Origin: Nilaparvata lugens
Lineage: Eukaryota; Arthropoda; Insecta; Hemiptera; Delphacidae
Length of the DNA stretch: 64,000 nucleotides
Assembly: GCF_014356525.2 (NCBI RefSeq)
Contig: NC_052506.1
Location: 33,683,917 to 33,747,916 of the forward strand
Direction of reading: 5' to 3'
A program made the position numbers and the translations under genes. The notes beneath the pieces were generated by a model. That model saw only the letters and a list, made by a program, of their open reading frames with translations. It did not search any database and was not told the origin of the DNA. Positions 1 to 11,614 of the stretch are shown here, one piece after another (within the stretch, counting starts at the first letter, position 1; each line of letters starts with the position of its first letter).

Positions 1-43
1 GAGAATACCCCACTGGTCATTACAAAAAAACATGTTCGTTTAT

Positions 44-470
44 GTTATATTCTTCTTCCTCCAAATTTTTTTTCTTCTTCTCATCTACTTCTTCTTTTTC
101 CTCATTTTCCTTTTATTTTTTATCTCCTTCGTCTTCATCTTCTGCTCTTCTCCTTCTCAAATTCTTTCTTTTTTCTATTTCTATATATATCTCCTTCTCT
201 TTCTTTTGCACTTTCTCTATTTCGTTCTCCCTCAATCTCCTACACTTTCTCGATTTAGTTTTCTCCCTCTTTATCTATTTTTCCCCTTTCTCTATTTCTT
301 CCTCTTTCTCTATATCCTTTTCTTTCTCTTTTTACCTCTTTCTCTATTTTTTTCTCTTCTCTTTTTGTTTGTCATTGTAATTTTCTTGTTTTCTCTCTTT
401 TTTCCCTATCAATTTCTTCCTTTTTCTTTTTTCCCTCTCTTCCTCTCTCTTTGTCTTTTCTCTTCTTTTT
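44..470. repeat. Polypyrimidine tract (C/T on + strand)
   Basis: About 430 bases are almost purely C and T on the plus strand, with units such as TTTCTCTATTTC and CCTCTTTC recurring irregularly. The open frames across it are only strings of F, L, S and Y and are composition artefacts. It lies 3' of the last visible NELF-B exon, so it is probably intronic. The sense strand of that gene would be polypurine here, a composition that can adopt triplex structure. Confidence 0.85.
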
Positions 471-871
471 GCAAAGCGTGCGTGACCTAGTTTAAAAATC
501 CTGATGCTCTAATTTTAAATTAATGCTCCTATCGTTTTGCTCCATATGATAAGCTAAGCAAATTTTCAAATTGTACACATGATCAGTCGTTTGAAACAGA
601 TACGCATGATCAGCTGTTTGAAATTTATGAAATTCGACAATGACGTTATAACCAAGTTTAGGTTGGGTGAGTGGAATGCATAAATATTATAAAATGTTAA
701 TTGGATCTTAGAAAAACATAAATTTAAATGTATTTCTGCAAACCTTCTCATCATTCCCTATTAAACTTACTACTTTCCTGACGTATTAAACTTAAAGATT
801 AGTCCAGTTGTTACTGAGATCTCAGGGTTGAACCGTGCATTAAATATAAGGATACATGAATAGATGGATAC

Positions 872-1022
872 CAGAATGTTCGATGATAGTGATGGCGGAC
901 TCTCGCTCGTCGGGCGGCAGCTTGGAGTTGACCTGCCTCACCTGGTCGTCGACCATCAGCGACATCAGCGCCGGCAGGAATTTCGTCACCACCTGACTGT
1001 CCAATTTTGGCTCTTTGAATTC
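872..1022 (-). CDS. NELF-B: NELF-B coding exon 9 (last in window)
   Basis: 50 codons plus one base, EFKEPKLDSQVVTKFLPALM to AITIIEHS, acceptor GTTTAG. The donor taken here, CATTCTG followed by GTATCC, leaves phase 1. The next exon is outside the window, so this donor is the least certain junction in the gene. Confidence 0.85.
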
Positions 1023-4000
1023 CTAAACATTTCATTTCACTACATCAAGTCATCAGCAATCACAGACACAAATTCAAATAACGTATGAAGATTAAACGAG
1101 GCTGAGCCAAAAAAACTCTTCCTCTCGAACTTTATAAGTATACGTTTCTGAAAAACAGGGTTATGTCTTACCTTTCATGATATGAGTCCAATTTTCACTT
1201 AAAAGTGATGTGAATTGAAAAATATATATTGTGATAGTTATTCATGATTTTGTTATATTCAAATTATTTATTTAATAAAGTTCATAAGTTAATTCAATTC
1301 ATAAGTTAATAAAATAAATAAAATACTACTCTCGATTTCAGAGTTTTGAATTGAACCTGCTGTTTCTCTTCCAATTGCAGCCATGATGTATGTATTACAG
1401 TACAGTAGTAGATGCGGCTTGAGACTTATATCAATGAGTACAACAAACTCACTTGGGAGTTCTATTTTAGGGGCTATTTTCACAGGTAGAATAATAGGCA
1501 TAGTTTGAAATTATGAACGTTATCAGAGTTCTACTACCTTGCAACTTAAAATTTGATTATAAAATTTATATACTTGATAATCAAACATGTAGAATTTTGT
1601 ATGGAAACTAATTATTGTGCCTAAACAATAACTAGGAAAGTTGAACATTTATTTGGTGAAGCAAACAGATTTGAAGGGTACAATTTCAAGTAGATCACAA
1701 TTATTATCAACCAATACATCATGTTTTATTTCTATAGATGTCGACATGAAAAGTTATCCAAGTATTTATATAAAAAGTCCAAGAATATATTTAAATGAAA
1801 ACATTCCATTAATTTTGAGCATTTCTAAAAAGAAAATTTAGTCGACCTACCTGAGAATCGATCATAACCCAAGCACTCAGACCTAGCGCCAGCATTCTCA
1901 AAAGAAGAATCAAAACAGTATTTTCCTGTAAAGAAAACATAAACATTTTAGCTTTGGGCTATTTTGAAAGAATCTGTATAAGCTTGGAGAAGGTGTACAT
2001 TAAACAACCATGGAAATTAATGATAGGAGTATTTTTGAAATTATAACCTGTTGTGTTTTTGCGTGGAAGGTTGAACTGTCGTCGCTCAGTACTATGCTCC
2101 GACTACATTGGATATTGACTGAAATAAATTACTAAACTTACTAAAGGTAGCACAGATTGAGGCAACAGTGTCCCGACCGTCCAATTCTTTCAAATGATTT
2201 TTAATCACAACAGAATGCATTCAACTTATTGCCAACACAAAAAACGTTAAATAGGACCTAAAGCTTGATTGGAAATCATCCTCTACAAAACTAGAATGAA
2301 CACTGGTCTGCCCCACTAGCCAGTGCTAGGTAACTTCATCTGTTAAAACCTCAAATCGGAATAACAATACAATATGATACAAAACAATTCAAAACGGTCC
2401 AACACAATAGTACACAACACTCATAATACAGAACCTGATAAACTCACCCTCGGTAGTGACTCGTTATTTATTAAATGCTGTAGAATTTTCATAGCAGAAG
2501 TGGCGAGGAAATTGATGGCATAAGGGTCACACAAAGTCATTGAAAGGTCACCCAAAACCTGTTCATGGCCTCTACGTATGCTGTCGAGGAAGCCCTGTAA
2601 CACAGCAATACAGTTCAGGTAGTTCACAGAAGACAAAGTTGAAATAGCTTCCTAAGTTGAAATAAAAGCTCAAACACATACATGCTTAAAATAAGAAAAC
2701 TGATTAAAGAATACTAATTCCACTAAGAAAAATTATGAATGTAGAATATTAAGTTCATCTATTCTACAGCGAAAGAAATCTAGATACATAACATTAAGGG
2801 CCGGGGCGGGGCGGTTTCCGAGCTCGGGATTTAGCTAAGTTCTAGACATTAAACAGCTGGAGTCAGAAAGTTGGCTCTCCAAAACGGGGCGTAGTTGTAG
2901 TTTCTATGATAATCTTTATTTTCTCATTCTCATTAGAAACGTTTTTCCTTGACGAAATGAAAAATTCCTTAATAATTCAAAATAGCTGAAACTTTACACT
3001 ATTTTCTCATTATTTTATTTTGTTTTCAATGATCTAGTTTTTCGAAATTTAATTTAAGCGAGGACTACGACTACGCCCCGTTTCGGAGAACCAATTTTCT
3101 GACTCCAGCTGTTCAAAGTCTAGAACTTGGTTAAATCCCAAGCTCGGAAACCGGCCCTAAATCTTTTGAGATTTGACATCAGAAACTTTAAAACTTGAAG
3201 ATTTTCTAATGCCACAATACATTTCGAAAAATGCATGAAATAGTTGAGAATAAAACAAAGTTTATACTACGTTCATGAGCTTCAACATTTTAGTAGAGCG
3301 TGAAAATCACTATGCCATTACCATTACACAATTCTGTAAGAACTCATTTAATACACTATTGTGAAGAGGGATTTGAATATGAGAATTATATCATCAGAAT
3401 AATGATAAACATTTGTAAAATGATGCGAATATTACATACCTGTAATTCTCGAGATCTCTTAATATCAACATTCTTTTCTCTTATACATGCATCGAGACAC
3501 CATGTGAATTTATGGCATGGATCAACAGATATAATATCCTGAAAATAATTAAAACATATTTAAATCAATAAAAATAGTCCAATTGATAATAACTACTATC
3601 GACATACTGATTTGCATGTAATTATTTAACATAGAATGAAATTGGTCAGTCACCAAATCTAAGTTTTGGCGGTTTAAGGAAAGATAAAAGGGAATTTATG
3701 TATGATTCATTTATTGGAACAGGCAAAAATCATAAAAATTTGAATGTCATGTCACAAACTAAGGTTATGTTTTTGAATTTCACTTCTATAAATTAGATTC
3801 AAATTTTAGTCCTAATTGATTGGGAATTTTGAAATTGGATGATTGTAAAGCTAAAAAAGTGTAATGATTATTATTTTAGTCCTTATTAACTAGGAATTTT
3901 GAATTTGGATGATTGTGAGACTAAAAAACTGTAATGATTAGCTTGGAAAATATCAAGTTATTCAACAATTTTTAGAGCCAAAAAATACAACTCACTAACA

Positions 4001-7000
4001 GCTTTCACCAGTTTTGGCTGTTAGAACACCGTGGTTATATTTTGACAGGACATCTTGCATACAGTTACTATAAGCCTTTATACAGTAACTATAATCCTGC
4101 ATATAGTAAGAGTACAAGAAGAAGTTAACTGGCGGCCATTTTGAGAACCTACTACGCAAACTCGTTCTGAGGTAAAATAATGATCGCCAACAACTTTAAG
4201 ACAAAATGAGTCTATTCTCCAGCCGCCCAGCTCATCAGAATGACTTGTACTCATCGTTAGCAAACCTGATTTTGGGAATGGGCGTTCTCCTTGTGCTGTT
4301 ACTAGTACAGTAAGTAAGGTTTACCTGAACTTCGAGGTCATGCAGCGCCATGAGCAGTTCGGCCCTAAGTGTGCAATAGTGCACATTGCGCGTGCGCAGA
4401 AACAGCGTTCTCAAGAACTGCAGCACCATGTCATACAGCTTTATGCTTGTGCCAATCATATGCGCCAACTTCTGCACCACCTGAAATTCCAGACCATCAT
4501 TAGTTGTTTTCCACATTATACGTACATTACAAAATAATGTATTTACCATGGTTTTGTGATACAGTATACAAACCAGCCTTAAATGAGTCATAAAAATAAA
4601 CACACGTTACTGAAACCTGGAAATTAAAATGGTGGAACACTCTGTATAATGTGCTAAGAAAACAATTATTTTCAATGCTAGTATTCGGATAAGTCATACA
4701 TAAGGGATCAACTTATATTGCTCCAAAATTGATAACATATAAATTGATATTATGTATGTTGGAGTAATGAGTCAGGAAAATTAGCATACTTTACTGAAAT
4801 CTGAAATAAAAATGGTAGAAAACTCTGTTATTGTGTTAAGAAAGTAACTATCTCCAATGCTACAATTCAGGTAAGTCATACTTAAGTAGTCAACTTATAT
4901 TGCTCCAAAATTAATTAATAACATATATTCTCGTCAGAGCTTGTTACGAATCCTCCCAAAAAATATTGCTATAGAAATAAAAGAATATTGTTTCTATGAG
5001 AAAAACTGGATGTTCACCGCATGGTGGTAACTGAGAATGACATTATTTCCCCCACATAATTGAAATTAAATAAAAAAGAAAATTTAAAATATCGAAATTA
5101 CAAGTTATTTTGAATGAATACACACACACGCCTACTACTCGTAATTAATTTGTCACTATAGTTAGGTCCATGTTGTAATGCAGTGGAAAAAGATAGAGCA
5201 CATTTGCTAATTCCCTGCTTTTCCACTGCCTTTTATAGAGGATAGGCTAATACTGATAATTATATTTCATGTAATATTAACCAGACATTGTACAATACAT
5301 TGTATTCTAGGTACATTGATAATATTAACTGTTCATTCTTGTTTAAAATAAACATATTTTAAGCGTTAAGAAAATATATTTTTCAATGATCAAATAATAA
5401 ATTTCCATAATTGAGAATAAAAATTGTGTTAAGCTAATTTATTATAATTCTACATTGTTGAAAAACGATCTGGCAACGTTGCAGAGCTAGGAAAAGATAG
5501 CGCTAACTGCTTTGTCGTATGATGGGCAAAGATAACAACACCATTGTCAATCGAATACTGCCATAAAAACGTGGACCTCACTAAAACGCAATAACTAATG
5601 TGGTCACAAAAATTTGAAACCTATTTCAGTAGTTGGCTTGCCATAGTGGAGCACATTTGATTATTAATATGTATTAGTAGCATGATTAGTAATGTGATGA
5701 TAGTAGCAACTACATAGCAATCTATTCAATAATTATTTATTCATTTATTGAATTGCCACTATTCAGTCACTTGTGAAAGAGTGTATTGTAATTATTTTAA
5801 AAGAACATACCTCGCCCTGACGCCGCACCTAATGTGATTCTACATTGCCAATTGCCAATCAGAATATTCAAGACATATTACAAACTCTTTACAATATGAC
5901 GTATCATGAAAATATAATTAAATAAACATAATTACTCATACATATACTTGAATAAAATTAAAATAAAATATAAAATCTTGGCATTACCAGCAAAAAGAAA
6001 ATCTTTGTCCGCTGGTGAGAGTTGCAAAACAGTAAAAGAAAAACATAATATTTCGAAATAATGCAGAAAATTTAGGTTAAATTCAACTAATAATTACAAT
6101 AGAAACTTTCGAACAGCAGAATCATAAAAATCAAGCAAATATTGTGCAGAGAAAAGACTATAAAATGAAAATAAAAGAATTCAAATTAAATTGCTATATT
6201 CAAGGTAAAGGAATATTCCCTCTTAATCCACTCATTGACGCTCTTTTTACTAATTTTGAAATCAAAGTCGAAAGGTAACTTTAGTAGGATAAACTTGAAA
6301 TTTCTCTGTTACACCCGGTCTGAAATGATAAGTGTTCTTGATCAGCTTTGGGAAGATATTTTTATTTTTTACTAAGTATTTTATTATCCTGTTAACAGGA
6401 GCGATTATTTATAGTAGCAGTTACATTATGATTTTTCCCTCTTCCCATTTACCATGAAATGTATTCTATATACCCTGTTTACACTGTATTTATGGATCAC
6501 TATATCAATGAATAAGAGAGTACATAGTTATATAGTATATTAAGTTACTCGAGAGAATTTTTAAATTTATTTTTGTTGTGAATTTTGTTTCGATTCTTCG
6601 TTTCATAATTTACTATTCTGTATAAATAATTGCTTCTGTGCTAAATTAATTTAAATTAGGTTAAGCGTATTATAATTTCATCTCCTACTCCCACTGGTGA
6701 ACAAGAGTCATCTTATGCCAGTGGTTTTTTCACTTACCGTTTATTATTATTACACTTTGGTTGGATTGAATTGAATTTAATTGGATTGTATTGTCATGTT
6801 GAGCTTTGTTTGATTTATGTATATGTATTCATGAGTGTGGAATAAATAAATTTGAAATTTGAAAATTAAAAAAAGGCATCTTTTCAACTGCTATCTATTC
6901 ATGTATTGAGTGACTTGGACTTGGAAATGAGTAGCACATACCTCGCCTTGACGGCGTACTTTAGGCGAGGGCGCAAAGAAGAGGTTGGTGAGATTGTTGT

Positions 7001-10000
7001 GGTCGAAGAGCACGTTCTCCTTCTCGCGGATGTATCGCGTCAGCAGCGGCGACACCTCGTCACCGAACAGCGACTGGTTGTCCTTCCAGATCTGCCGCTT
7101 CACCTCCGTGTCCGTGTCGTCGTACAGCTCTTTGTCTCGCACCTACAAACCCACCACTTCATTCCATCAAATACACTCATCGTTATTAATAATAATGTTA
7201 TAAACAGTAATCGTTACTAACAGTTGAGTAACTAGAGAGGAGGATAATGTTTTCAAATTGATTTTATGATCAGTAGTAGTAATCAACAGAAACAGTTATC
7301 GAAAGTAGAGATATTGGGTCACTAGAGAGGAGGATTATGTTTTCAAATTGATTTTATGATCAGTAGTAGTAATTAACAGAAACAGTTATCGAAAGTAGAG
7401 GTCAAGTAACGGTTATTTATTTATTTGCATAAATACATACATGGTGACAACAGGTTAAACCCTTATATGTCTCCTCCAAACATTACAACATTCCTCATTC
7501 AAAAATTAGATTTAAAATAAATAACAAGCTAAGAATAAAACGAGTAGAATAAATTAAATAACAAAAAAGAGTCTTAACAATAGAAATATGGGATTTTTTA
7601 TAAAAAAATAAAATCCTATCTTATATTTATTGCTGAAACTACTTTCCAAGAGAAAAGATGAGAGGTAGAAAAGCATGCACTTACAATATATTACATGAGC
7701 ACAAACCATGTCATACCGAGCAAAGAATCATAGAACAAAAAATCATTTGGGCACTGAGGAGAAAAAATGTCATAAAAAAAGAAAAATGTCATACGGAAAC
7801 CTGGCCACAAATATCTATCCTAAATTAAGCCCTTCAGAGTGTTGCGGAATCTGCCACGAGAGCAACCAAAGACGTCTAGGCGCCCAGAAAAGAGATTGAA
7901 ATGCCTCTGGATTCTATTAATTGGAGAGTTATAATGACTTTCTGTTCTGGAGCGTGTTACAAGAAAAGAAAATGAAGAACGACGAGCTATGGATGAAATG
8001 TAGATATTAAGTTTAGAAAGTAAATAAGCAGAATCTATTTCATTGTTTAGTAAATTGTAAAGGAAAATTAGGGATCTGACATCCCTCCTTGATTTTAATG
8101 TTTCAATTCCAAATATACACCTCAGCTTATCAGTTGTGAAATCAAATGGACAGTTGACAGTAAACTTCTTTTAATCTCAGAAATTTGTTTCGTAAACGCT
8201 CCAGAATGAGAATTTGGCCATTGCAATATGGACTCCAGATCTCAGAGGCATATTCTAGGAGATTTCTAACTAGTGACTTGAATAATCTCTTGAATAAGAG
8301 ATGGTGAGCATGTCCTTAAGATGAAACCCATCTGCTGATTAGCCCTACTGCATATGAAGTCCACATTACAATTAAAAGTAAAATCACAGGTAAACACTAC
8401 ACCGAGATCCTTGAAAGTTTTCATCTCTTCCAAAGGGGTCCGCGAATATTATATATATTTTCAAAAGGAGCCAACTGTCGAGTGAAACTAATAACTTTGC
8501 ACTTGGCCACATTTATTCTCAGTTTATTAGTTTCACACCAGATTAATAAACTATCAACATCCCTCTGAAGGTTAATGCAATCATTGACATTCTTTGTTTC
8601 TCTGAATAGTTCAACATCGTCAGCGTACATGAGGCAAGAAGAATTTTTAATAAATGAAGGAAGATCGTTGATAAATAATAGAAAAAGTAGTGGCCCAAGA
8701 TTAGAGCCCTGTGGCACGCCAGATGAACAATAGAACAAGAGCGATTACTTTATTTATATTGTTCAAGCATAGCCTACTAGAATTCTTCAAGGCCTGAAAT
8801 ATTGTTGAGGTCGCTGTATATGTATAAGCATAGGCCTATAGTCAGCCGTAGCCTACGAGAATTCTTTAGAATTTATCTAAGAATCTTATAGGCTAAACAT
8901 CAGCTTATAATAAACTTATCATCGGGTGATGGAAGTGTACGCATCTATTATTAACTATTACAAAGGACTATGGAGATGTAGATATTATGAACAATGTATG
9001 CATGGAACTACATCTTGCGTCTGTCAACTTATTGGAAAGATATGGAGGAAATTGGTCTTTCGTGAATGAATCTTGTTTGTTTCAGCTAATACAGTTCCCG
9101 GGATTTTACCTCTTTGAGGAACTCTGTGAACTGTATTTGTATATTTTTTATTAATTTTTCGATTATGATAATAAATGGCGAGCTTACTAGAATACGCAGA
9201 TACTTGTCGTCGATGTGCGATGTGTTCCTGAGGATGCACATGACCACTGGTCTCAGCGCCTTCACTTTCACCAGAGGAAAGCTCTTGGACAGCATCTCTT
9301 TCAGCTTCCTCTCATTCTCCTTCCCCTCCTTTTGGCCGATTTCGTTGATGTGTGCGACAAGACGGTCTCGTAACTCCTAACAGCAAAGTAATTGGTCGAA
9401 TGAGAAACGAATTATTCCAAAAAATTAGAAATGAATTGTCATACAATAAAACTTGGAAAGTATAAGAACAGAATATAAATTATGGATATATTGTACGATA
9501 TGTCCATCTCATAATTTTTAGATATTAGTTAGTTAATATTCTGTATTTGAACTAAAAAACATACCTTTAGCAATAATTAACACAAATTTTCACATTATAG
9601 TAGTTAATGTGTTTATCTATACATATATCTATATTTATTATACAATTTAATAACTTTTATATCTAGCTACCACAAAAACTGACAAAACATTCTTAAGAAG
9701 ATATCCAAGAGTTGATATTTTTTATGCTCTGCAAACGAAACAATAAAAAGTTGGTTCTGTAATTTGATTTTTCATTCATATAATTATGAAGTCTAATGTA
9801 CAGTGATTGAAAAGTCACGGTTGTATTCCGGTAAGTACAGTGTTGCATTATTATTCAAAATTAATTCCTTAAATAATTTCAATTCTGGAGTAGAGTTATT
9901 CTTAATATGCATGGCCATAAAAATACGATTTAAACTCAATTCATTACAAAACGATCCAAGAAAAACACAAAAATTCACAACAAAAGAAAGACACACAAAC

Positions 10001-11614
10001 AGAATGAGAATATTATGATTTTAATTGTTCAAGATCTGTTTTATATTGAATGTGTGCTCTGCGGAGCAAAGAGAGAGTGTTAGGAATATTGATACATATG
10101 CATTCTGCCCTGGTGCAACACTATCAAAGCCAATGCTATTCTCTTTCTGCCCACACAGTACAAATTCGTAGGAATGCACGGCTGTAGAGGAGCATATATG
10201 AAATCTATAGGTTCTAGTATACAATTATTATTGAAATGATGTTTTGAGCTTCCGTCATATTGTCGAAATCAACAAATAATAATATATAAATAATAAATTA
10301 ATAACCCCTATATAATCCCTGATCAATTATTTTTCAATTTCCTATATACAGTAGATGAATTGAAAATTAAATAATTGAAAAGAATAAATAAAAAGATTAA
10401 ATTAAATTAAAATATGTACAATGGTGGATAATGAGTCATTCTAAAATATGTAGGTACCTCAAGAACAGACGTATGGAAATCTAGTCTACGAACGCCATGG
10501 AGATCCAATAATGGGAGCATTTGTCTAAGAGATGGAAGAAGAATTCCATTTTCGAGCTGAAAATCAAGAGATTAATTATTGGCGATAATACAGATTTATC
10601 AAGAAATGGATCATTGAAAATAGTTGGTCTTTATTAAGCAGAGAATATCCAACCATATTTTTTGCTGATTTGGTGCCCACATGAACTCCAGGCTTGTGCG
10701 TGGGTAATCGGCAATGGGAAGGATAATGATAATGATGTCGTTATAAAAAAAGGCTTAACGCAGTTTTGTAGATAAAAGTTCATCTGAGAGCTTCAAAAAC
10801 TGACTAGTATGAATAACTGTTATCGACTCAATTCAATGAAAATTATACATTACAAATTATAAAAAAATTATAGGCTATTCAGTGAAGTTAGAAAGGAAAT
10901 AAACGTTAAAAATTAGAAAACTGAATATGCAGACTGTCTATTAGTAAGAAGTTGATTACGATGCATATTTAGAGAATTTTAGTCAGTTCAGTCGGAAAAA
11001 ATTATTAATTTTGTACAAAAAATACAAATAAAGATAACATTTGGTGCATTAATAGGCAGATGCAATTAAATTAGTAAGAACTGAACTATCATTTTGGCAT
11101 ATAAAAGTCAGAAAGATATCACAGTCTATAGCCCAAAATTCTTATAAAACAGTCTAGATATAGTGAAATGAAAACAGTTAAAGACTAGACTTTCAGATGA
11201 ACTCTATAATAATTTAATGAAATTAAGATTTAATAAAATTATACCTGAAATTCTTCAATAGCCTTGAGAGGATCAGTACAGCTCGTCAGAGATTCTCGTA
11301 GAAAACTCTGGCCTGGCACTCCTATCTCCTCTAATCCAGTTCCCGTGATCTTGCTCATTTTTCTCAACTGTTAGTAGGCCTATTTTTTATAAAATTCTTA
11401 TAAAACAGTCTAGATATAGTGAAATGAAAACAGTTAAAGACTAGACTTTCAGATGAACTCTATAATAATTTAATGAAATTAAGATTTAATAAAATTATAC
11501 CTGAAATTCTTCAATAGCCTTGAGAGGATCAGTACAGCTCGTCAGAGATTCTCGTAGAAAACTCTGGCCTGGCACTCCTATCTCCTCTAATCCAGTTCCC
11601 GTGATCTTGCTCAT
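872..11614 (-). CDS. NELF-B: Negative elongation factor subunit B (NELF-B/COBRA1), 3'-partial, nine exons
   Basis: NELF-B is a subunit of the nuclear NELF complex, which with DSIF holds RNA polymerase II in promoter-proximal pausing. Coding exons in gene order are 11358-11245 (or its duplicate 11614-11501), 10556-10458, 9376-9188, 7142-6942, 4480-4325, 3538-3440, 2594-2448, 1925-1851 and 1022-872. All have AG acceptors and GT donors. All but the last are multiples of three, so the frame stays open over 410 codons. Family landmarks appear in order: CTDPLKAIEEFQ, LENGILLPSL, LRPVVMCILR, VKRQIWKDNQSLFGDEVSPL, VRRQGE, KLYDMVLQFLRTLFLRTRNV, DPCHKFTWCLDACIRE, EQVLGDLSMTLCDP, MLALGLSAWVMIDSQ and EFKEPK. 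Animal NELF-B proteins have about 580-630 residues, so roughly the last 170 should be coded beyond the window start. Introns hold a LINE fragment and a MITE. The identity is near certain from the unbroken colinear match. Confidence 0.96.
1851..1925 (-). CDS. NELF-B: NELF-B coding exon 8
   Basis: 25 codons, ENTVLILLLRMLALGLSAWV followed by MIDSQ. The acceptor is TTTACAG and the donor is GTAGGT. It corresponds to the leucine-rich LLLLRLLALG part of vertebrate NELF-B. Confidence 0.92.
2448..2594 (-). CDS. NELF-B: NELF-B coding exon 7
   Basis: 49 codons, GFLDSIRRGHEQVLGDLSMT to NESLPR, acceptor GTTACAG and donor GTGAGT. It matches the family's GFLDG(V/I) and QEQVLGDLSM region. Confidence 0.94.
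2798..3157. mobile_element. PIF/Harbinger-like MITE with long inverted arms
   Basis: The 360-bp element starts GGGCCGG and ends CCGGCCC. Inverted arms of about 110 bp (2798-2912 and 3047-3157) share TTTCCGAGCT, TCTAGAC, CAGCTGGAGTCAGAAA and ACGGGGCGTAGT. TAA flanks both sides (2795-2797 and 3158-3160), a 3-bp duplication of the type made by PIF/Harbinger transposases. No coding capacity. The left end has a small GGGGC expansion. It lies in NELF-B intron 6. Confidence 0.8.
3440..3538 (-). CDS. NELF-B: NELF-B coding exon 6
   Basis: 33 codons, DIISVDPCHKFTWCLDACIR to RELQ, acceptor TTTTCAG and donor GTATGT. Unlike its neighbours this exon is AT-rich, close to intron composition. Confidence 0.94.
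3803..3942. repeat. Diverged 70-bp tandem duplication
   Basis: Two adjacent 70-bp copies (3803-3872 and 3873-3942) share ATTTTAGTCCT, GGAATTTTGAA, TTGGATGATTGTGA-like and CTGTAATGATTA segments, with scattered substitutions. It is inside a NELF-B intron and has no coding potential. Confidence 0.75.
4325..4480 (-). CDS. NELF-B: NELF-B coding exon 5
   Basis: 52 codons, VVQKLAHMIGTSIKLYDMVL to LHDLEVQ, acceptor TTTCAG and donor GTAAAC. The segment LQFLRTLFLRTRNVHYCTLR is one of the most conserved parts of the family. Confidence 0.95.
4611..4930. repeat. Diverged intronic duplication, about 186-bp period
   Basis: The block at 4611-4740 recurs at about 4795-4926. Shared pieces include AAAATGGT, AACTCTGT, CAATGCTA, AAGTCATAC and CAACTTATATTGCTCCAAAA. 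The second copy has several small indels. It lies in NELF-B intron 4, just upstream of exon 5 in gene sense. Confidence 0.7.
5160..5610. repeat. Dispersed non-coding repeat, copy 1
   Basis: Segments here such as ATATTAACTGTTCATTC, GGCAACGTTGC and GATAACAACACCA recur in similar order near 20100-20290 and 21335-21560. No open frame is present. It is probably a SINE- or MITE-like interspersed repeat, but ends and target duplications could not be defined by eye. Confidence 0.45.
5811..5828 (-). other. Possible 18-nt NELF-B mini-exon or exon-4 remnant
   Basis: On the minus strand an AG is followed by 18 bases coding VRRQGE and then by the donor GTATGT. These are the same six residues that end exon 4 (6942-7142), with a few synonymous differences and the same donor. 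It lies in intron 4 and would keep frame if included. It may be a decayed partial duplicate of exon 4 rather than a used exon, because the acceptor has no clear pyrimidine tract. Confidence 0.5.
6640..6880 (+). mobile_element. Possible LINE 3' tail
   Basis: The stretch ends in GAATAAATAAATTTGAAATTTGAAAATTAAAA, here given in outline only, which resembles the repetitive AT-rich tails of other LINE copies in this window (for example at 54095-54115). No coding sequence of the element survives. It lies just downstream (in + coordinates) of nothing recognisable and inside NELF-B intron 4, so the call is weak. Confidence 0.35.
6942..7142 (-). CDS. NELF-B: NELF-B coding exon 4
   Basis: 67 codons, VRDKELYDDTDTEVKRQIWK to KVRRQGE, acceptor TTTGTAG and donor GTATGT. 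It holds the highly conserved stretch NQSLFGDEVSPLL. It is very GC-rich against the AT-rich introns. Confidence 0.95.
7231..7400. repeat. 90-bp tandem duplication
   Basis: 7231-7310 and 7321-7400 are nearly identical 80-bp copies with a 90-base period. Each begins ACTAGAGAGGAGGAT and ends CGAAAGTAGAG. Only one or two bases differ, so the event is recent. It sits in NELF-B intron 3. Confidence 0.9.
7405..8742 (-). pseudogene. 5'-truncated LINE retrotransposon fragment
   Basis: Read on the minus strand, 8738-8421 codes a reverse transcriptase palm: SGVPQGSNLGPLLFLLFIND, then CLMYADDVELF with the catalytic YADD box, then NKLRINVAKCKVISFTR. A frameshift follows. After it comes the usual downstream motif, seen as FKDLGVVFTCDFTFN, and a further broken C-terminal region that runs to an A/T-rich tail at about 7409. 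The 5' part (endonuclease and ORF1) is missing, as expected of aborted target-primed reverse transcription. CR1/Jockey-type clade is an inference. It lies in NELF-B intron 3, in the same sense as the gene. Confidence 0.88.
9188..9376 (-). CDS. NELF-B: NELF-B coding exon 3
   Basis: 63 codons starting ELRDRLVAHINEIGQKEG and containing SFPLVKVKALRPVVMCILR. The acceptor is GCTGTTAG and the donor is GTAAGC, phase 0. GC content is visibly higher than in the surrounding intron. Confidence 0.93.
10458..10556 (-). CDS. NELF-B: NELF-B coding exon 2
   Basis: 33 codons (LENGILLPSLRQMLPLLDLH to TSVLE), phase 0 at both ends. The acceptor is TTTTCAG and the donor is GTACCT. It continues directly into ELRDRL of exon 3, as in NELF-B from other animals. 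Confidence 0.93.
11245..11358 (-). CDS. NELF-B: NELF-B coding exon 1, gene-proximal duplicate
   Basis: This exon gives the same 38 codons as 11501-11614 and is the copy nearest exon 2. ATG lies at 11358-11356, in the context TTGAGAAAAATGAGC. It ends in phase 0 with TTTCAG followed by GTATAA. It resembles the amino end of vertebrate NELF-B, with a central CTDPLKAIEEF motif. Confidence 0.9.
11501..11614 (-). CDS. NELF-B: NELF-B coding exon 1, upstream duplicate
   Basis: This exon codes 38 residues from the start Met, MSKITGTGLEEIG to KAIEEFQ, and ends at a GTATAA donor. It is identical to 11245-11358 because both lie in a 247-bp perfect tandem duplication. Either copy could serve as the first exon. 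The other copy has no splice acceptor ahead of its ATG and would then be removed as intron or act as an alternative first exon. Confidence 0.75.

Noticed and set aside
32..490. Long frame rich in F, L, I and S
   Set aside because: It is a translation of the polypyrimidine tract; two overlapping frames look equally open.
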